From: an uncultured Poribacteria bacterium
GTDB taxonomy: Bacteria; Poribacteria; WGA-4E; WGA-3G
Assembly (NCBI GenBank): GCA_951813545.1
Contig: OX638352.1
Span: 2,682,835 to 2,746,834, forward strand
Length of the DNA stretch: 64,000 nucleotides
Direction of reading: 5' to 3'
A model generated the notes under the pieces. It saw nothing but the letters and a program-made list of their open reading frames with translations, did not search any database and was not told the DNA's origin. Numbering within the stretch: position 1 is the stretch's first letter; every line of letters begins with the position of its first letter. Of the stretch, positions 9,684 through 18,660 are shown in pieces. A program made the translations under genes and the position numbers.

Positions 9684-10436
9684 ATGAAAATTCTAACTAC
9701 ATTCAGCACTTTTACACTCATTGCTCTTATAGGGTTTCCAGCTGTCAGCACTGCACTTGAACTTGAAAAATACATGCATGTTGCAAAAGGTAGCGTAGTA
9801 AGCACTGGACGCGGATTGGCAATCACCAATGACGAACTGGAAACCGCACGCACCGAAGAATTCTCTATCGGATTTCAATTGACACCTGCACTACTTGAAC
9901 TTGAAAAATACATGCATGTTGCAAAAGGTAGCGTAGTAAGCACTGGACGCGGATTGGCAATCACCAATGACGAACTGGAAACCGCACGCACCGAAGAATT
10001 CTCTATCGGATTTCAATTGACACCTGCACTCCGATTCTCAGTTCCGTTCAGCAGTTCCGTTGTGGATACTCGCGGAGGGAACGCTGATGTCTTGCCCTTC
10101 GGGATGTTGAATATTGAGACTGTTGGCATGATGTTGACACTGAGTGGACGTGGGAAATGGGCACCATTTATCGGACTCGGAACAAATTTCTACGATTTTA
10201 CTGAACAATTCGCCACGCCAGCGAATATTCAGAATACTTTTGGGGCGGAAGCGTCTACAGGGCTTAACGTAAGACTGATTGACAGTATCTTTGGCGTGGC
10301 TCAGTTGAATGGATCAATCGGATATCAGTTCAGTTTTTTAAGACCAAAGGTAAACGTGCCTGTCAGACCAGACGTTGAAGTGTTGTGGTTAAACCGCCAT
10401 AGCATCATCTTTCGGTTAGAAATCTTGGGGTTGTAA
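9684..10436 (+). CDS. Exported protein with an internal perfect duplication, probable outer-membrane beta-barrel
   Basis: 250 residues. ATG with GGAGG eleven bases upstream and a clear signal peptide (MKILTTFSTFTLIALIGFP, cleavage near AVSTA). Residues ~24-115 are two identical 46-residue copies (LELEKYMHVAKGSVVSTGRG...). The rest alternates polar and hydrophobic residues with many Gly/Phe, as in small outer-membrane beta-barrels (GRGKWAPFIGLGTNFYDF). Without the duplication it would be ~204 residues. It starts 39 bp after cusA and could be co-transcribed with it; no function is recognised. Confidence 0.6.
   Translation: MKILTTFSTFTLIALIGFPAVSTALELEKYMHVAKGSVVSTGRGLAITNDELETARTEEFSIGFQLTPALLELEKYMHVAKGSVVSTGRGLAITNDELETARTEEFSIGFQLTPALRFSVPFSSSVVDTRGGNADVLPFGMLNIETVGMMLTLSGRGKWAPFIGLGTNFYDFTEQFATPANIQNTFGAEASTGLNVRLIDSIFGVAQLNGSIGYQFSFLRPKVNVPVRPDVEVLWLNRHSIIFRLEILGL
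9755..10030 (+). repeat. Perfect 138-bp tandem duplication
   Basis: Copies 9755-9892 and 9893-10030 are identical over all 138 bases (46 codons), so the duplication is in frame. Identity at synonymous sites points to a very recent event, or to an assembly artefact. Confidence 0.9.
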
Positions 10437-10507
10437 GCGAAAGAATTAAGTCGTCCTTGAGTTGTCTTGATTTTTGGGTATGTAAAGTTTTAGCATTAAG
10501 CGTTTCC

Positions 10508-10541
10508 TGTCTCTTGTAGGAGGGGTTTCTAACCCCGATTT
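10508..10541. repeat. Short hairpin repeat with TCTTGTAGGAGGGG core
   Basis: Contains TCTTGTAGGAGGGGTTTC followed by TAACCCCGATT, folding as GGGGTT/AACCCC. The CTTGTAGGAG word recurs at 33408 and, on the other strand, at 28609, marking a dispersed repeat in the gap before the FMN-binding gene. Confidence 0.4.
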
Positions 10542-10665
10542 GGAATGCATCTAAGCCTCAGCAGGGCGACATCTGTGTAGCAATTAAAAGCCTTTCTAAA
10601 AATCAATATCTCTGATAAACTTGCATGTAGTTGAAGATATTTGGGACGCTATAAGGAGATTACAG

Positions 10666-11637
10666 ATGTTTTTTCAAATTTACCGTCAGTCTCGTGCTGG
10701 AATTTTACTGGCACTTGTCTTTTTTATCGCAAGCACACCATTACTTGCCGATGTTCATGAAGAATGGCCCATGCAGAAACTGGCGGTTATCTTCCCAAAA
10801 GCCGAGAAGTTTGTTCAACGAAATCCTGTTCTTTCTTCAGACAAGATAGTTTCTATTGAGAAGGAGCGCGGTACTGAACTTCGGACGGAGGATCAGAAGC
10901 CAATCTTCTATATTCCAATCCGCGAAAAGAAACCGCTGGGTCTCGTCTTGTTTGTTGGTATAGAAGGACCGGGCGGTGTCATCAACGGTGCCGTCGGCTT
11001 GAACATGCAGGGGAAGGTCGTCAGAGTGGAGGTTTATGATCACAAGGAATCGGATGTGATTGCAAGCCAGGAATTTCTCAAGCAGTTTATCGGTCTGGGC
11101 ATAGACGATGCTTTTAAAGTTGGAATGGACATTGAAGCTATTGACGGGCATGAAGATGCTTCGAGTGCTGTTGCGCTGATGCCAAAAAAGACATTGGTGA
11201 TGAGTTATGCGCTCTTTCTGAAACAGGAACCGGAACCTGATGCCGAGAAAGCATCAGAGCCTGATATTCCAGAGGAAGAAATGCCTGATGTTGAAGACCT
11301 TAAAGCACTTATGACATTGATGATAGATGACTATTTCGTTATCGTTGACTATTTCGATGAGAAAGAAAGTAAGGAAAAAGCCGTTGAAGCAGCGAAACGA
11401 CTCGCCAAATATGCAAAGGTCATCTCAGACTTTGAGCCACCGAAGAATGCAGATCAGACCGAGGAATATGTCTACCTCCAAGACAAGTTTAGCGAAACCC
11501 TCCTTAAATTCGCTGAAGCACTTGAGAAAGAAGGCGTTTCCGAGGAGACACGTAAACAGTGGGATGCTATTGTTGAATTAGTCGATCAGGCACACCTCCG
11601 GTTTAGCCAGGAGGAGATTGATTTGGATGCGTACTAA
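10666..11637 (+). CDS. Exported FMN-binding-domain-like protein
   Basis: The frame opens at a TTG at 10621, but ATG 10666 follows AAGGAG and starts a good signal peptide (GILLALVFFIASTPLLA), giving 323 residues. Residues ~90-195 resemble the FMN_bind domain of RnfG/NosR-like proteins: GIEGPGGVINGAVGLNMQGKVVRV, then a region ending DGHEDASSAV that aligns with the flavin-attachment segment (usually SGAT-S-S). The attachment Thr is not evident, so flavin binding is uncertain. The C-terminal ~100 residues are acidic and helical (cytochrome c'-like spacing but no CxxCH). It is followed closely by a double-VWA exported protein. Membrane redox or sensing is a guess. Confidence 0.5.
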   Translation: MFFQIYRQSRAGILLALVFFIASTPLLADVHEEWPMQKLAVIFPKAEKFVQRNPVLSSDKIVSIEKERGTELRTEDQKPIFYIPIREKKPLGLVLFVGIEGPGGVINGAVGLNMQGKVVRVEVYDHKESDVIASQEFLKQFIGLGIDDAFKVGMDIEAIDGHEDASSAVALMPKKTLVMSYALFLKQEPEPDAEKASEPDIPEEEMPDVEDLKALMTLMIDDYFVIVDYFDEKESKEKAVEAAKRLAKYAKVISDFEPPKNADQTEEYVYLQDKFSETLLKFAEALEKEGVSEETRKQWDAIVELVDQAHLRFSQEEIDLDAY

Positions 11638-11690
11638 GGACTGCCACATTGTACCACAACTTTTAGTCGAATTTTGATTGGAGAAGAGAT

Positions 11691-13061
11691 ATGAAAAAGT
11701 GGATATGTTGTTTGTGCACAGTGGGTATGTTGGTATCTACATTGCAAGCAGCAGCACAAGTTCGTCCGCCTCGACGAAGACACAGAATAATGGTAGACCC
11801 GACGGCGAAGAAGGAAAAGACCGTCAAGGCAGATATAGGAGCGAGCCTCAAGGACATTGCAAAACGTGCAACGCAACACACCGAAGATCCAAAGGTGGAT
11901 GTCGTGTTCGTCGTTGACGTTAGCCAACAGATGTTCGCTCCCGTTGCTATCCTTGAAAAGAGGCTCATTGATATGATCGCTGTTATAGAAGCGAAAACGA
12001 TGGACTACAGATTTGCTCTCGTGAGTTTTAAATTAGTGCGGGGGGAACCGAGATACATATTTCATCAATGGACATTTGACTACATCGGTATTGAAAACGC
12101 TGTGCGAGAGACGCGAGTCGAGACCGACATCTCTGAGCCTGGATATGGACTTGATGCGATCATGAAAGGTTTGAATGAGTTGGAATTCCGTGAGGATGTA
12201 ACGACGCAGTTTGTTGTGGTTACGAACTCACGGATGCGGACTTCATGGACAGAAGCAAAAGCCAAAAGCAAGATTAGTAAACAAATTGTTGACCGCTGTC
12301 GGCAAAACAACGTTCAGCTCAACTTCATCGGCATTAGTGAGAAAGTTCAAGCGGAACTTACGGACGAAACAGGCGGTGTATGGTACCCGATTGATTCAAA
12401 CCAGCAGCGGATGGATGGTCAACGCATTCGGAGTGGTGAGACGGTTGCCGACAAGGCACTCCTTCGAATTGACGGCTTGTTTAAGCGCATTGCCGAGAAT
12501 ATCGTTGAAAGTAAACCCGACAAAGTGAATATAGTGTTCGTTTTCGACTATAGCCTGAGTATGCAAACTAAAACGGATGCCGCTTGTGATGGCTTGGATC
12601 TGATGGTTTCCGTGTTCAAAGCAGCCGGACTGGACTATCAATTTGGGATTATCCGGTTTTGGGCAGCGGTTGGTGGCGGCGAAAGCACTGTCGTCGTAAC
12701 CAGACCGCCATTGGAGCCAGAACAGGTGAAATCACTGTTTCGCCTGCCAAAAACCGGTGATGAGCATCTGCTGGATGCAATTATTGAGGGGGTGCCGAAA
12801 CTCCGAACGGAACAGGGACGCGACCTTGTCCTTATCATCGTCACGGATGAATCAACGAGCAAACGCCCGGAAAAAGGGTATACCGCGGGGAGAGCAACTT
12901 CAGTATGTCGAGGGGCACTTGCCCGCGTCTACGTCATTGGTGGTATCACCTCTATGAGTAGTAACACGCTTGGGGACAACTTCCAGCGTCAAGTCGCCCA
13001 ACTAACCAAAGGTATACACTACATCATGCCGGGTTCTACGATCGCTGATGAGCGGAGATAG
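11691..13061 (+). CDS. Exported protein with two von Willebrand factor A domains
   Basis: 456 residues; GGAGAAGAG just upstream of the ATG and a signal peptide ending near LQAAAQ. The first VWA domain (~residues 60-235) begins VDVVFVVDVSQQM, with only part of the DxSxS metal site (the second Ser is Gln). The second (~275-450) begins VNIVFVFDYSLSM with the full DxSxS motif. VWA domains bind partner proteins or divalent metal. It lies 53 bp after the FMN-binding-like gene. Partner and process unknown. Confidence 0.75.
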   Translation: MKKWICCLCTVGMLVSTLQAAAQVRPPRRRHRIMVDPTAKKEKTVKADIGASLKDIAKRATQHTEDPKVDVVFVVDVSQQMFAPVAILEKRLIDMIAVIEAKTMDYRFALVSFKLVRGEPRYIFHQWTFDYIGIENAVRETRVETDISEPGYGLDAIMKGLNELEFREDVTTQFVVVTNSRMRTSWTEAKAKSKISKQIVDRCRQNNVQLNFIGISEKVQAELTDETGGVWYPIDSNQQRMDGQRIRSGETVADKALLRIDGLFKRIAENIVESKPDKVNIVFVFDYSLSMQTKTDAACDGLDLMVSVFKAAGLDYQFGIIRFWAAVGGGESTVVVTRPPLEPEQVKSLFRLPKTGDEHLLDAIIEGVPKLRTEQGRDLVLIIVTDESTSKRPEKGYTAGRATSVCRGALARVYVIGGITSMSSNTLGDNFQRQVAQLTKGIHYIMPGSTIADERR

Positions 13062-13091
13062 TAGAGAGACGCGGCTTTAGCACTTTGCCCA

Positions 13092-14087
13092 TCACTGGAC
13101 ACTCAGTTCATCCGGCGTTTTGGCGTGGATAGCGATGAGGACAAAACAGGTGGACTGCAAATTAGAAGTCGGTTCCGTCAGTTCGATTGGGGTATTGCTG
13201 ACGAAGCTACCATCGTCTTGCCGCACATCTGTCAAATAGTTGATAGCAACCCGACGCGTATTGAGTGGGTCGTTTCCTGCAGCGAGTGCCATAATAGCGA
13301 TAGCCGTAATTTCTGGATCGCTCGGACTGTCTTTATATCTACCGAATCCGCCGTCATCATTCTGGAACTGCTTTAACCATGCGATCTGGACATCAATGTC
13401 ATAGACAGGCTCTAACCCTTGCATCACCCAGGATGTCACAAAGTTGTCAGACCGGCTCCCGTGCTGCAATGCCCAACCACCATCAAAATTAATGCCTTCA
13501 GCAAGCCACTCCGCGCCTTTGGAGATGGGTTCAAAATTCTGTTTGAACCCGAGTCGTCTGAATCCTGTCAACACAGCAGCCGTGTAAAGAATATTGTCGG
13601 GACTCTGCTCTTTTTTGCCCCATCCGCCACTGGCGTTCTGCGCTTTTTTTAACCAGCGGAGCCCTTTAAAACGGATCTCTGGGTCGGTCTCTGCTGCCGC
13701 TAAAGCGATAAGTGCAAAAGTGGTGTGCGCCGTGTTGTTATTCCAGCTTCCATTATCCGACTGCGTATTTCTGAGATACTGAACGCCTGTTCGGATTACT
13801 TCTGACCCAGTACCCCACCCCGTATCAATCAATGCCCAAATTGAGAACGCCGTGTTTTCTACATTGCTGTCTTCGCCAGGCACCAGGGGCCAACCACCAT
13901 CTCGGTTTTGGTGCTGCACAATATAGGTTTTCGCGCCCTCTATGGTTTTGAAGAGCGGAGGGCCCTCTGGTATTTTATTTGAAGTGGCGATTTCGGTATC
14001 CGCAGCAGCACTGCCTCTAATCCCAATAATGAAGTTCAACAGGATGTAGCAACAGATTACCATGAAAACGCTTTTGTGGTTTTTCAT
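13092..14087 (-). CDS. Exported prenyltransferase/squalene-cyclase-repeat protein
   Basis: 331 residues with an N-terminal signal (VFMVICCYILLNFIIGIRGS). At least six repeats of the alpha/alpha-barrel type carry the Q-x2-(D/N)GGW-like motif: QNRDGGW, QSDNGSW, QNASGGWG, NFDGGWAL, QNDDGGFG and RQDDGSF. The catalytic DxDD motif of squalene-hopene cyclase is not seen, so this is likely a binding or structural member, not a cyclase. It converges with the VWA gene, 30 bp between stop codons. Function unknown beyond the fold. Confidence 0.75.
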   Translation of the reverse strand: MKNHKSVFMVICCYILLNFIIGIRGSAAADTEIATSNKIPEGPPLFKTIEGAKTYIVQHQNRDGGWPLVPGEDSNVENTAFSIWALIDTGWGTGSEVIRTGVQYLRNTQSDNGSWNNNTAHTTFALIALAAAETDPEIRFKGLRWLKKAQNASGGWGKKEQSPDNILYTAAVLTGFRRLGFKQNFEPISKGAEWLAEGINFDGGWALQHGSRSDNFVTSWVMQGLEPVYDIDVQIAWLKQFQNDDGGFGRYKDSPSDPEITAIAIMALAAGNDPLNTRRVAINYLTDVRQDDGSFVSNTPIELTEPTSNLQSTCFVLIAIHAKTPDELSVQ

Positions 14088-14248
14088 ACTAACGTACCTC
14101 TATTTGTGCTATTGTTAGCTTTAAAACACCCGAAGATTTGTGGAGTTACGCGCGTTTTTCAAACGGATATCTCTTCTTACAAGAGTATTGATTATCATAG
14201 ACCTTGCTATAGCTGAATTAAAGCGGTTTTATTGATAACTTTGTCACA

Positions 14249-15373
14249 CTACGACTGTGGCTCAATCACAATTTTGTAAACGCCTTCTTGTCCAAGCATA
14301 TCAATGCCTTTTTCTAATTGATGCAACGGCAGATGATGTGTTATCAATTCGTGCAACGGAGCGCGTGTTATCTGTAGGAAATCCAACGCCGTTTGAAACT
14401 GGATTTGTGGATATGCCCATACCCCGCAAACGTCCAGGTCTTTGTTACAAATCTGGTAAGGTCGGATTTGGGTATCCCCAGAATCTGTGTAATGTCCGAC
14501 TTCGATAACCTTCCCACCGCGTCTCACCACGTCCAATGCCTCGGAGAAAACTGCTGGCAATCCCGCACACTCAATCACAATGTCCACACCCACACCGTTT
14601 GTGAGGTCCTGAATCTGTTCCACTCGCTCTTCGGGTGTTGTATCTCCAACGTTGATAACTACATCCGCACCCATCTGTTTTGCCATCTCTAACCGACTGT
14701 CAACAAGGTCGGTGGCAATAATAGTCCCGGCACCACTATCCCGCAATACAGCGACAACGAGGAGACCAATCGGTCCACATCCGAGAACCGCTACCCGACT
14801 CCCAATACTGTATCCATCTCCCACTTGCGGCAGACCCGGGGCATACGCGCGTCCAACAACACGCGTTGCTACTGCCACAGGTTCTGTCAAGACGCGAATC
14901 TCTTCCGGGATACTCTCCGGCATTTTGTAGACCCAAGAATTGCCGTGGATATACGTATATTCAGCGAAGTCGCCGTTTAGATAGGGCGGGGTCTCGCTGT
15001 TGCCAAAGCCGTATATCTTTCTGTTGGAACACAAGGTCGGACGACCCGGCACATGCAAACAGTAGTAGCATCTACCACAGTTTTTTGAACCTGGTACCAC
15101 AGTTACACGGTCGCCAGCTTTGATAGGACCACCCATCACATTCATTACCTGATTCGCATCTTTGCCGATTTCAGCAACCGTGCCGACAACTTCATGTCCT
15201 GGGATGATAGGAAAGTTCAGGGCAACGTGCCCGAGATACACGTGTTTATCAGTCCCACAAATGCCGACGCGATCAACCTGTAAGAGGAGCGCGTCATCTG
15301 CAGGAGACGGTTTCTCAAATTCACGGATTTCTATCTGCCCCGGCTGGAGCATCACTGCTGCTTGAACTTGCAT
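14249..15373 (-). CDS. Zinc-dependent medium-chain alcohol/polyol dehydrogenase
   Basis: 374 residues, a normal length for the family. Catalytic zinc ligands are visible (GICGTDKH with Cys, IIPGHE with His-Glu), and the structural zinc site has the spacing C-x2-C-x2-C-x8-C in CGRCYYCLHVPGRPTLC. The NAD(P) fold starts VAVLGCGPIGLL followed by an acidic residue region (ATDLVDSRLEMAKQMGADVV). It resembles threonine/sorbitol dehydrogenases and should oxidise a secondary alcohol or polyol with NAD. It lies 43 bp downstream of a CoxE-like gene on the same strand; the link is not obvious. Confidence 0.85.
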   Translation of the reverse strand: MQVQAAVMLQPGQIEIREFEKPSPADDALLLQVDRVGICGTDKHVYLGHVALNFPIIPGHEVVGTVAEIGKDANQVMNVMGGPIKAGDRVTVVPGSKNCGRCYYCLHVPGRPTLCSNRKIYGFGNSETPPYLNGDFAEYTYIHGNSWVYKMPESIPEEIRVLTEPVAVATRVVGRAYAPGLPQVGDGYSIGSRVAVLGCGPIGLLVVAVLRDSGAGTIIATDLVDSRLEMAKQMGADVVINVGDTTPEERVEQIQDLTNGVGVDIVIECAGLPAVFSEALDVVRRGGKVIEVGHYTDSGDTQIRPYQICNKDLDVCGVWAYPQIQFQTALDFLQITRAPLHELITHHLPLHQLEKGIDMLGQEGVYKIVIEPQS

Positions 15374-15416
15374 AGTTAGAGTTCCTTATCTTAGTTTTTC
15401 GGTTCGTAGGCACCAT

Positions 15417-16577
15417 TCATCGTACCCAGATCGGAATCAATATCTTTGTCAACTGCGCCAAACTCTCCAAATTGTGTGCTGGGAGGAAATAGTCAACGTA
15501 GGGCAAAGCCGTGCGGATGCCTCGACAGATCGGTTGATAGCCGTCGCTACCGAGCAATGGGTTGAGCCAGATGAGGCGGTAGGCATGTCGGTGGATCATC
15601 TCCATAGAACGACGCAATACATCTACATCGCCTCGATCCCAACCATCGCTGATAAGAATGACAACCGAACGATACGCCGATAGAGAAGGCGCAAACTGCC
15701 GACAGAATTCTAACAGGCTTTCGCCTATTTTTGTTCCACCCGACCAGTCCGGCACAACATTCGCTACTTCGTTCAATCCTTCCGCTAATCCCTTCCGTCG
15801 GAGCAGCCCTGTGATGTCCGTCAGGTGCGTGCTGAAAACAGCGACTTCTACCTCTCTTAACTCCTGTTGCATGCCGTAGATGAATTGGATGAGGAACTTC
15901 GCATAACAATCCATAGAACCGCTGACATCACAAAGGAGCAGAATCTTAGTCTTCTTAATCTTTTGCTGTTTCCGAATTAATTCAAGCGGTTCGCCACCGT
16001 GTACAAGGCTTTTCCGCCAACTTCGTCGGAAGTCAATAGTTTTGCCCTTTTTACCGACAACCTTTCGACGACTGAGTTTTGTCGCCAATACTGCCGCTAA
16101 TTTCGCCACGATGTCGCGTGCTTTCTCCATATCCTCCTTTGTGAACTCACTGAAATCTTTCCGGGTCAGTACCTCTTCTACACTATAAGCAAGCGGATCG
16201 TCTTCCTCTCCTTCTTCCTCATCGTCCTCTGTCTCGGTATCCAACCACTGTTCTATGACATCTTGCTCGTCGGTAGCATCGGAGAGTTCTTGGAGACTGG
16301 ACGGTTCAGCTGGCTCCTCCTCTGTCTCAACAGCTTGAAATTCGGGACGTGGATATCGCCAAAACAGATTGAAGGCGGTATCAAATATCTCACGATCTGT
16401 TTCATTGGCGATAAGGTTCGTCCGCGCCGTATGGTAAAACGCCTCTCGCTCGCCGATGTCGATGAGATGGACGCTCTCGCACCAACTGAGTTGATTGGTG
16501 GTACTTACATTGATACCCATCTGTCGAAGCAAGCGACAGAAGTCCGTAATCTGTTGGAGGAGTGTTTGATTAGTCAT
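15417..16577 (-). CDS. CoxE-like VWA-domain protein
   Basis: 386 residues. An N-terminal helical region and a very acidic stretch (DTETEDDEEEGEEDD) precede a VWA domain of the CoxE type (residues ~190-380: ILLLCDVSGSMDCYAKFLIQ, with the intact DxSxS metal site). CoxE proteins normally work with a MoxR AAA+ ATPase as metal-centre maturation or chaperone pairs; no MoxR gene is near. Its ATG overlaps the last 8 bases of the upstream MntA-HepT fusion gene (ATGACTAA), so the two are probably translationally coupled. Confidence 0.8.
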   Translation of the reverse strand: MTNQTLLQQITDFCRLLRQMGINVSTTNQLSWCESVHLIDIGEREAFYHTARTNLIANETDREIFDTAFNLFWRYPRPEFQAVETEEEPAEPSSLQELSDATDEQDVIEQWLDTETEDDEEEGEEDDPLAYSVEEVLTRKDFSEFTKEDMEKARDIVAKLAAVLATKLSRRKVVGKKGKTIDFRRSWRKSLVHGGEPLELIRKQQKIKKTKILLLCDVSGSMDCYAKFLIQFIYGMQQELREVEVAVFSTHLTDITGLLRRKGLAEGLNEVANVVPDWSGGTKIGESLLEFCRQFAPSLSAYRSVVILISDGWDRGDVDVLRRSMEMIHRHAYRLIWLNPLLGSDGYQPICRGIRTALPYVDYFLPAHNLESLAQLTKILIPIWVR

Positions 16578-17526
16578 TTTCTTGTTTCTTCAGCCACGTT
16601 ATGAACGCGTTCAGTTCTTTGGAGACGCTCGGGAATACTTTGTTCACTCGCTCGGCATTTTTGAGCATTTGTTCATAGTCTAATGTAGCACCGTAGATGT
16701 AGACGAAAACGTGACGGAATCCTAGAAGATCCTGTAGTTCCGTAAAAGTTTTTTCGGACAGTACAGGTACCCGTGTCGTTCTTGGTTCTGCCATTTGCTG
16801 TAGAAGATCTGTATGCCACTCTTCCCCTGCAGGCAATGCCTTGTCAATCTCGCGTGCAATGTGCTCGAAAATATTTTCCAATTGCTTATAGAAATCGTAG
16901 AGGTACCTGGCAATCTCAAGTTCTATACTCCGTCTGTACCGCGCGGGGGCATCTTCAATATTTTGTAAAGCTTCCCCGATGAGTCGAACTGCATCCGCTA
17001 CGTTTGTGTATCCATCGGAAATGCGCTGTATTAATGCCTCCTGGTTCACTACGTTAGTTTCCTCTCTTTTTATCAGGGTTGCTTGGCAGTTAGGTCTAGG
17101 AGTTGTGGCGAAGCAGATTCCATTTTTTTCAATAAACACGGCTTGATTCTGAATACGTTCTCGAAACTGGCCTTTACAATTGTCGAAATTGACTAAATCG
17201 ATTCTGAATTCTTGGCTAAACCCGATAGTTTGTGCAACAGCACGAAAATACAGGTCAGATGGCATCCCCCAAACTGCAATATCAATATCTGACCTTTTTG
17301 AAAACCATTTCTGTCCCGCGAGTGATCCAAAGACAGCGACCTGTGTCGCACCGAAGTCTTCATAAAGCATAGTGGCAACCTGATGTGCGGTATCCCATGC
17401 GCGTTGTAGCAATGCCTCATCTACCTTCCGGTTTTGGAGGTGTTGATCGAGCCGTCGACGGTATTCCGCTAATTCTTCAGGCGATAGATCTTTCGCTGTA
17501 CGATGGCGGTCTGCGGATTGAGGCAT
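16570..17526 (-). CDS. MntA-type nucleotidyltransferase fused to HepT-like domain (paralogue 1)
   Basis: 318 residues. Residues ~40-130 are a minimal nucleotidyltransferase (VAVFGSLAGQKWF...SDIDIAV, the GS-x10-DxD motif of MntA antitoxins). Residues ~160-318 are an all-helical HepT-like domain (family HepT-like_2 pattern: EWHTDLLQQMA, then LGFRHVFVYIYG). In related toxins the last motif reads R-H-x2-R-H-x-Y; here the second His is Tyr, so RNase activity is doubtful. In MntA/HepT systems the transferase AMPylates the HEPN toxin; here both are one chain. Codon 160 is a GTG after GAGAGG at the domain junction, so the HepT part could also be made alone. It lies 23 bp after its nearest paralogue and overlaps coxE. 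Confidence 0.75.
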   Translation of the reverse strand: MPQSADRHRTAKDLSPEELAEYRRRLDQHLQNRKVDEALLQRAWDTAHQVATMLYEDFGATQVAVFGSLAGQKWFSKRSDIDIAVWGMPSDLYFRAVAQTIGFSQEFRIDLVNFDNCKGQFRERIQNQAVFIEKNGICFATTPRPNCQATLIKREETNVVNQEALIQRISDGYTNVADAVRLIGEALQNIEDAPARYRRSIELEIARYLYDFYKQLENIFEHIAREIDKALPAGEEWHTDLLQQMAEPRTTRVPVLSEKTFTELQDLLGFRHVFVYIYGATLDYEQMLKNAERVNKVFPSVSKELNAFITWLKKQEND

Positions 17527-17549
17527 ATCACATTCCCCTTACAGTCTAT

Positions 17550-18506
17550 TCAATCATTATTCTCTTTCTCTAAGTAAGCAATGAAGATATCTAATTCCGC
17601 AGATAAGAGGTCAAGCAGATCGCAGACCCGCTTTCCGTTCTCAGTCGTTCTCTCGGGCACTAATTCAAATACGTAGATATTCCTAATACGGTGGCGAAAC
17701 CTTAAAACAGGGGTTAAAGCTGCAAATGTCTCTTCAGAAATCACAGGTGGGCGCGATGGGCGCGCCTCTGCCATTTGTTGTAATAAGTTTTTATGCCATT
17801 CTGTTCCTTTTGGCTCATCCATATCGATTTCTCGGGCGACGAGCCCGAAAATCTTCTCCAATCCGGTGTAGAAAAGCAACAGACGCAGGGCAATTAATGC
17901 CTTAAGATCTTCTATATCTTCAGCAGAAGCGGATTCCATTTTTCGTAAGCGTATCCTGATTTCTTCAACAGTTCGCTCTATTTTGCTGCGTTCATCAACG
18001 ATTCGCTCGACGAGTTCCTGATTGTTCATTTCGTCGTGAGTTTCCTCCCTCTCTGTGGGGGTTGTCTGACATTTGGAGACCAATCTACTGCAGTCTGTTT
18101 CCCCTCGTCGAACAGGGACAGCTTGACTTTGAATTCGCTCGCGAAAACGCCCTTGTGCACTATCAAAGTTGACGAGATCGATTTTGAACTCTCGACTAAA
18201 GTTTCTGGTTTCCCACAACGCGTCCAGATATGTCTCACTGGGAAGTCCCCAGACGACTACATCAATATCTGACGATTTTGAGAACCACGTTCCGTGTGCA
18301 AGAGAACCGAATACCGCAACCTGTGTTGCGTTGAAGTCTTCATAAAGCATCGCCGCCACCTGATGTGCGGTCTGCCACGCTCGCTGCAGCAACGTTTCAT
18401 CCACTTTCCGATTTCGGAATTCCTCATCGAGCCGTCGACGGTATTCCGCTAATTCTTCAGGCGATAAATCTTTCGCTGTGCGATGGTCTTCTGTGGGTTG
18501 ATGCAT
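17550..18506 (-). CDS. MntA-type nucleotidyltransferase fused to HepT-like domain (paralogue 2)
   Basis: 318 residues, same layout as the gene at 16570: N-terminal extension with AKDLSPEELAEYRRRLD, transferase motif FGSLAHGTWFSKSSDIDVVV, then a helical HepT-like domain (GTEWHKNLLQQMAEARPSRP, LRFRHRIRNIYVFEL). The HEPN His is Asn here. Codon 160 is an ATG preceded by GGGAGG (14 bases upstream), marking the probable start of an ancestral separate HepT gene. Well-formed SD (AAGGAG) before the main ATG. Tandem duplicate of the next gene; both likely transcribed with coxE and the alcohol dehydrogenase. Confidence 0.75.
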   Translation of the reverse strand: MHQPTEDHRTAKDLSPEELAEYRRRLDEEFRNRKVDETLLQRAWQTAHQVAAMLYEDFNATQVAVFGSLAHGTWFSKSSDIDVVVWGLPSETYLDALWETRNFSREFKIDLVNFDSAQGRFRERIQSQAVPVRRGETDCSRLVSKCQTTPTEREETHDEMNNQELVERIVDERSKIERTVEEIRIRLRKMESASAEDIEDLKALIALRLLLFYTGLEKIFGLVAREIDMDEPKGTEWHKNLLQQMAEARPSRPPVISEETFAALTPVLRFRHRIRNIYVFELVPERTTENGKRVCDLLDLLSAELDIFIAYLEKENND

Positions 18507-18557
18507 ACTGCTATCTCCTTAGAAAATAGGATAGCACGAAATGGCTTGGCATGCAAC

Positions 18558-18596
18558 AAAAAAGAGACGGGATCACCTTTTCGACTTTCCCATCTC
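18558..18596 (-). terminator. Rho-independent terminator, minus strand
   Basis: Read on the minus strand: GAGATGGGA, a loop, TCCCGTCTC, then TTTTTT. The stem has one mismatch. It lies just past the 3' end of the small reading frame ending at 18661, which supports that frame being transcribed. Confidence 0.55.
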
Positions 18597-18660
18597 AATT
18601 ATCTGCTTCTTTTTTTATTTTCTCGTTAATCACATGCTGTAACTGACAGCAAAATAGATC

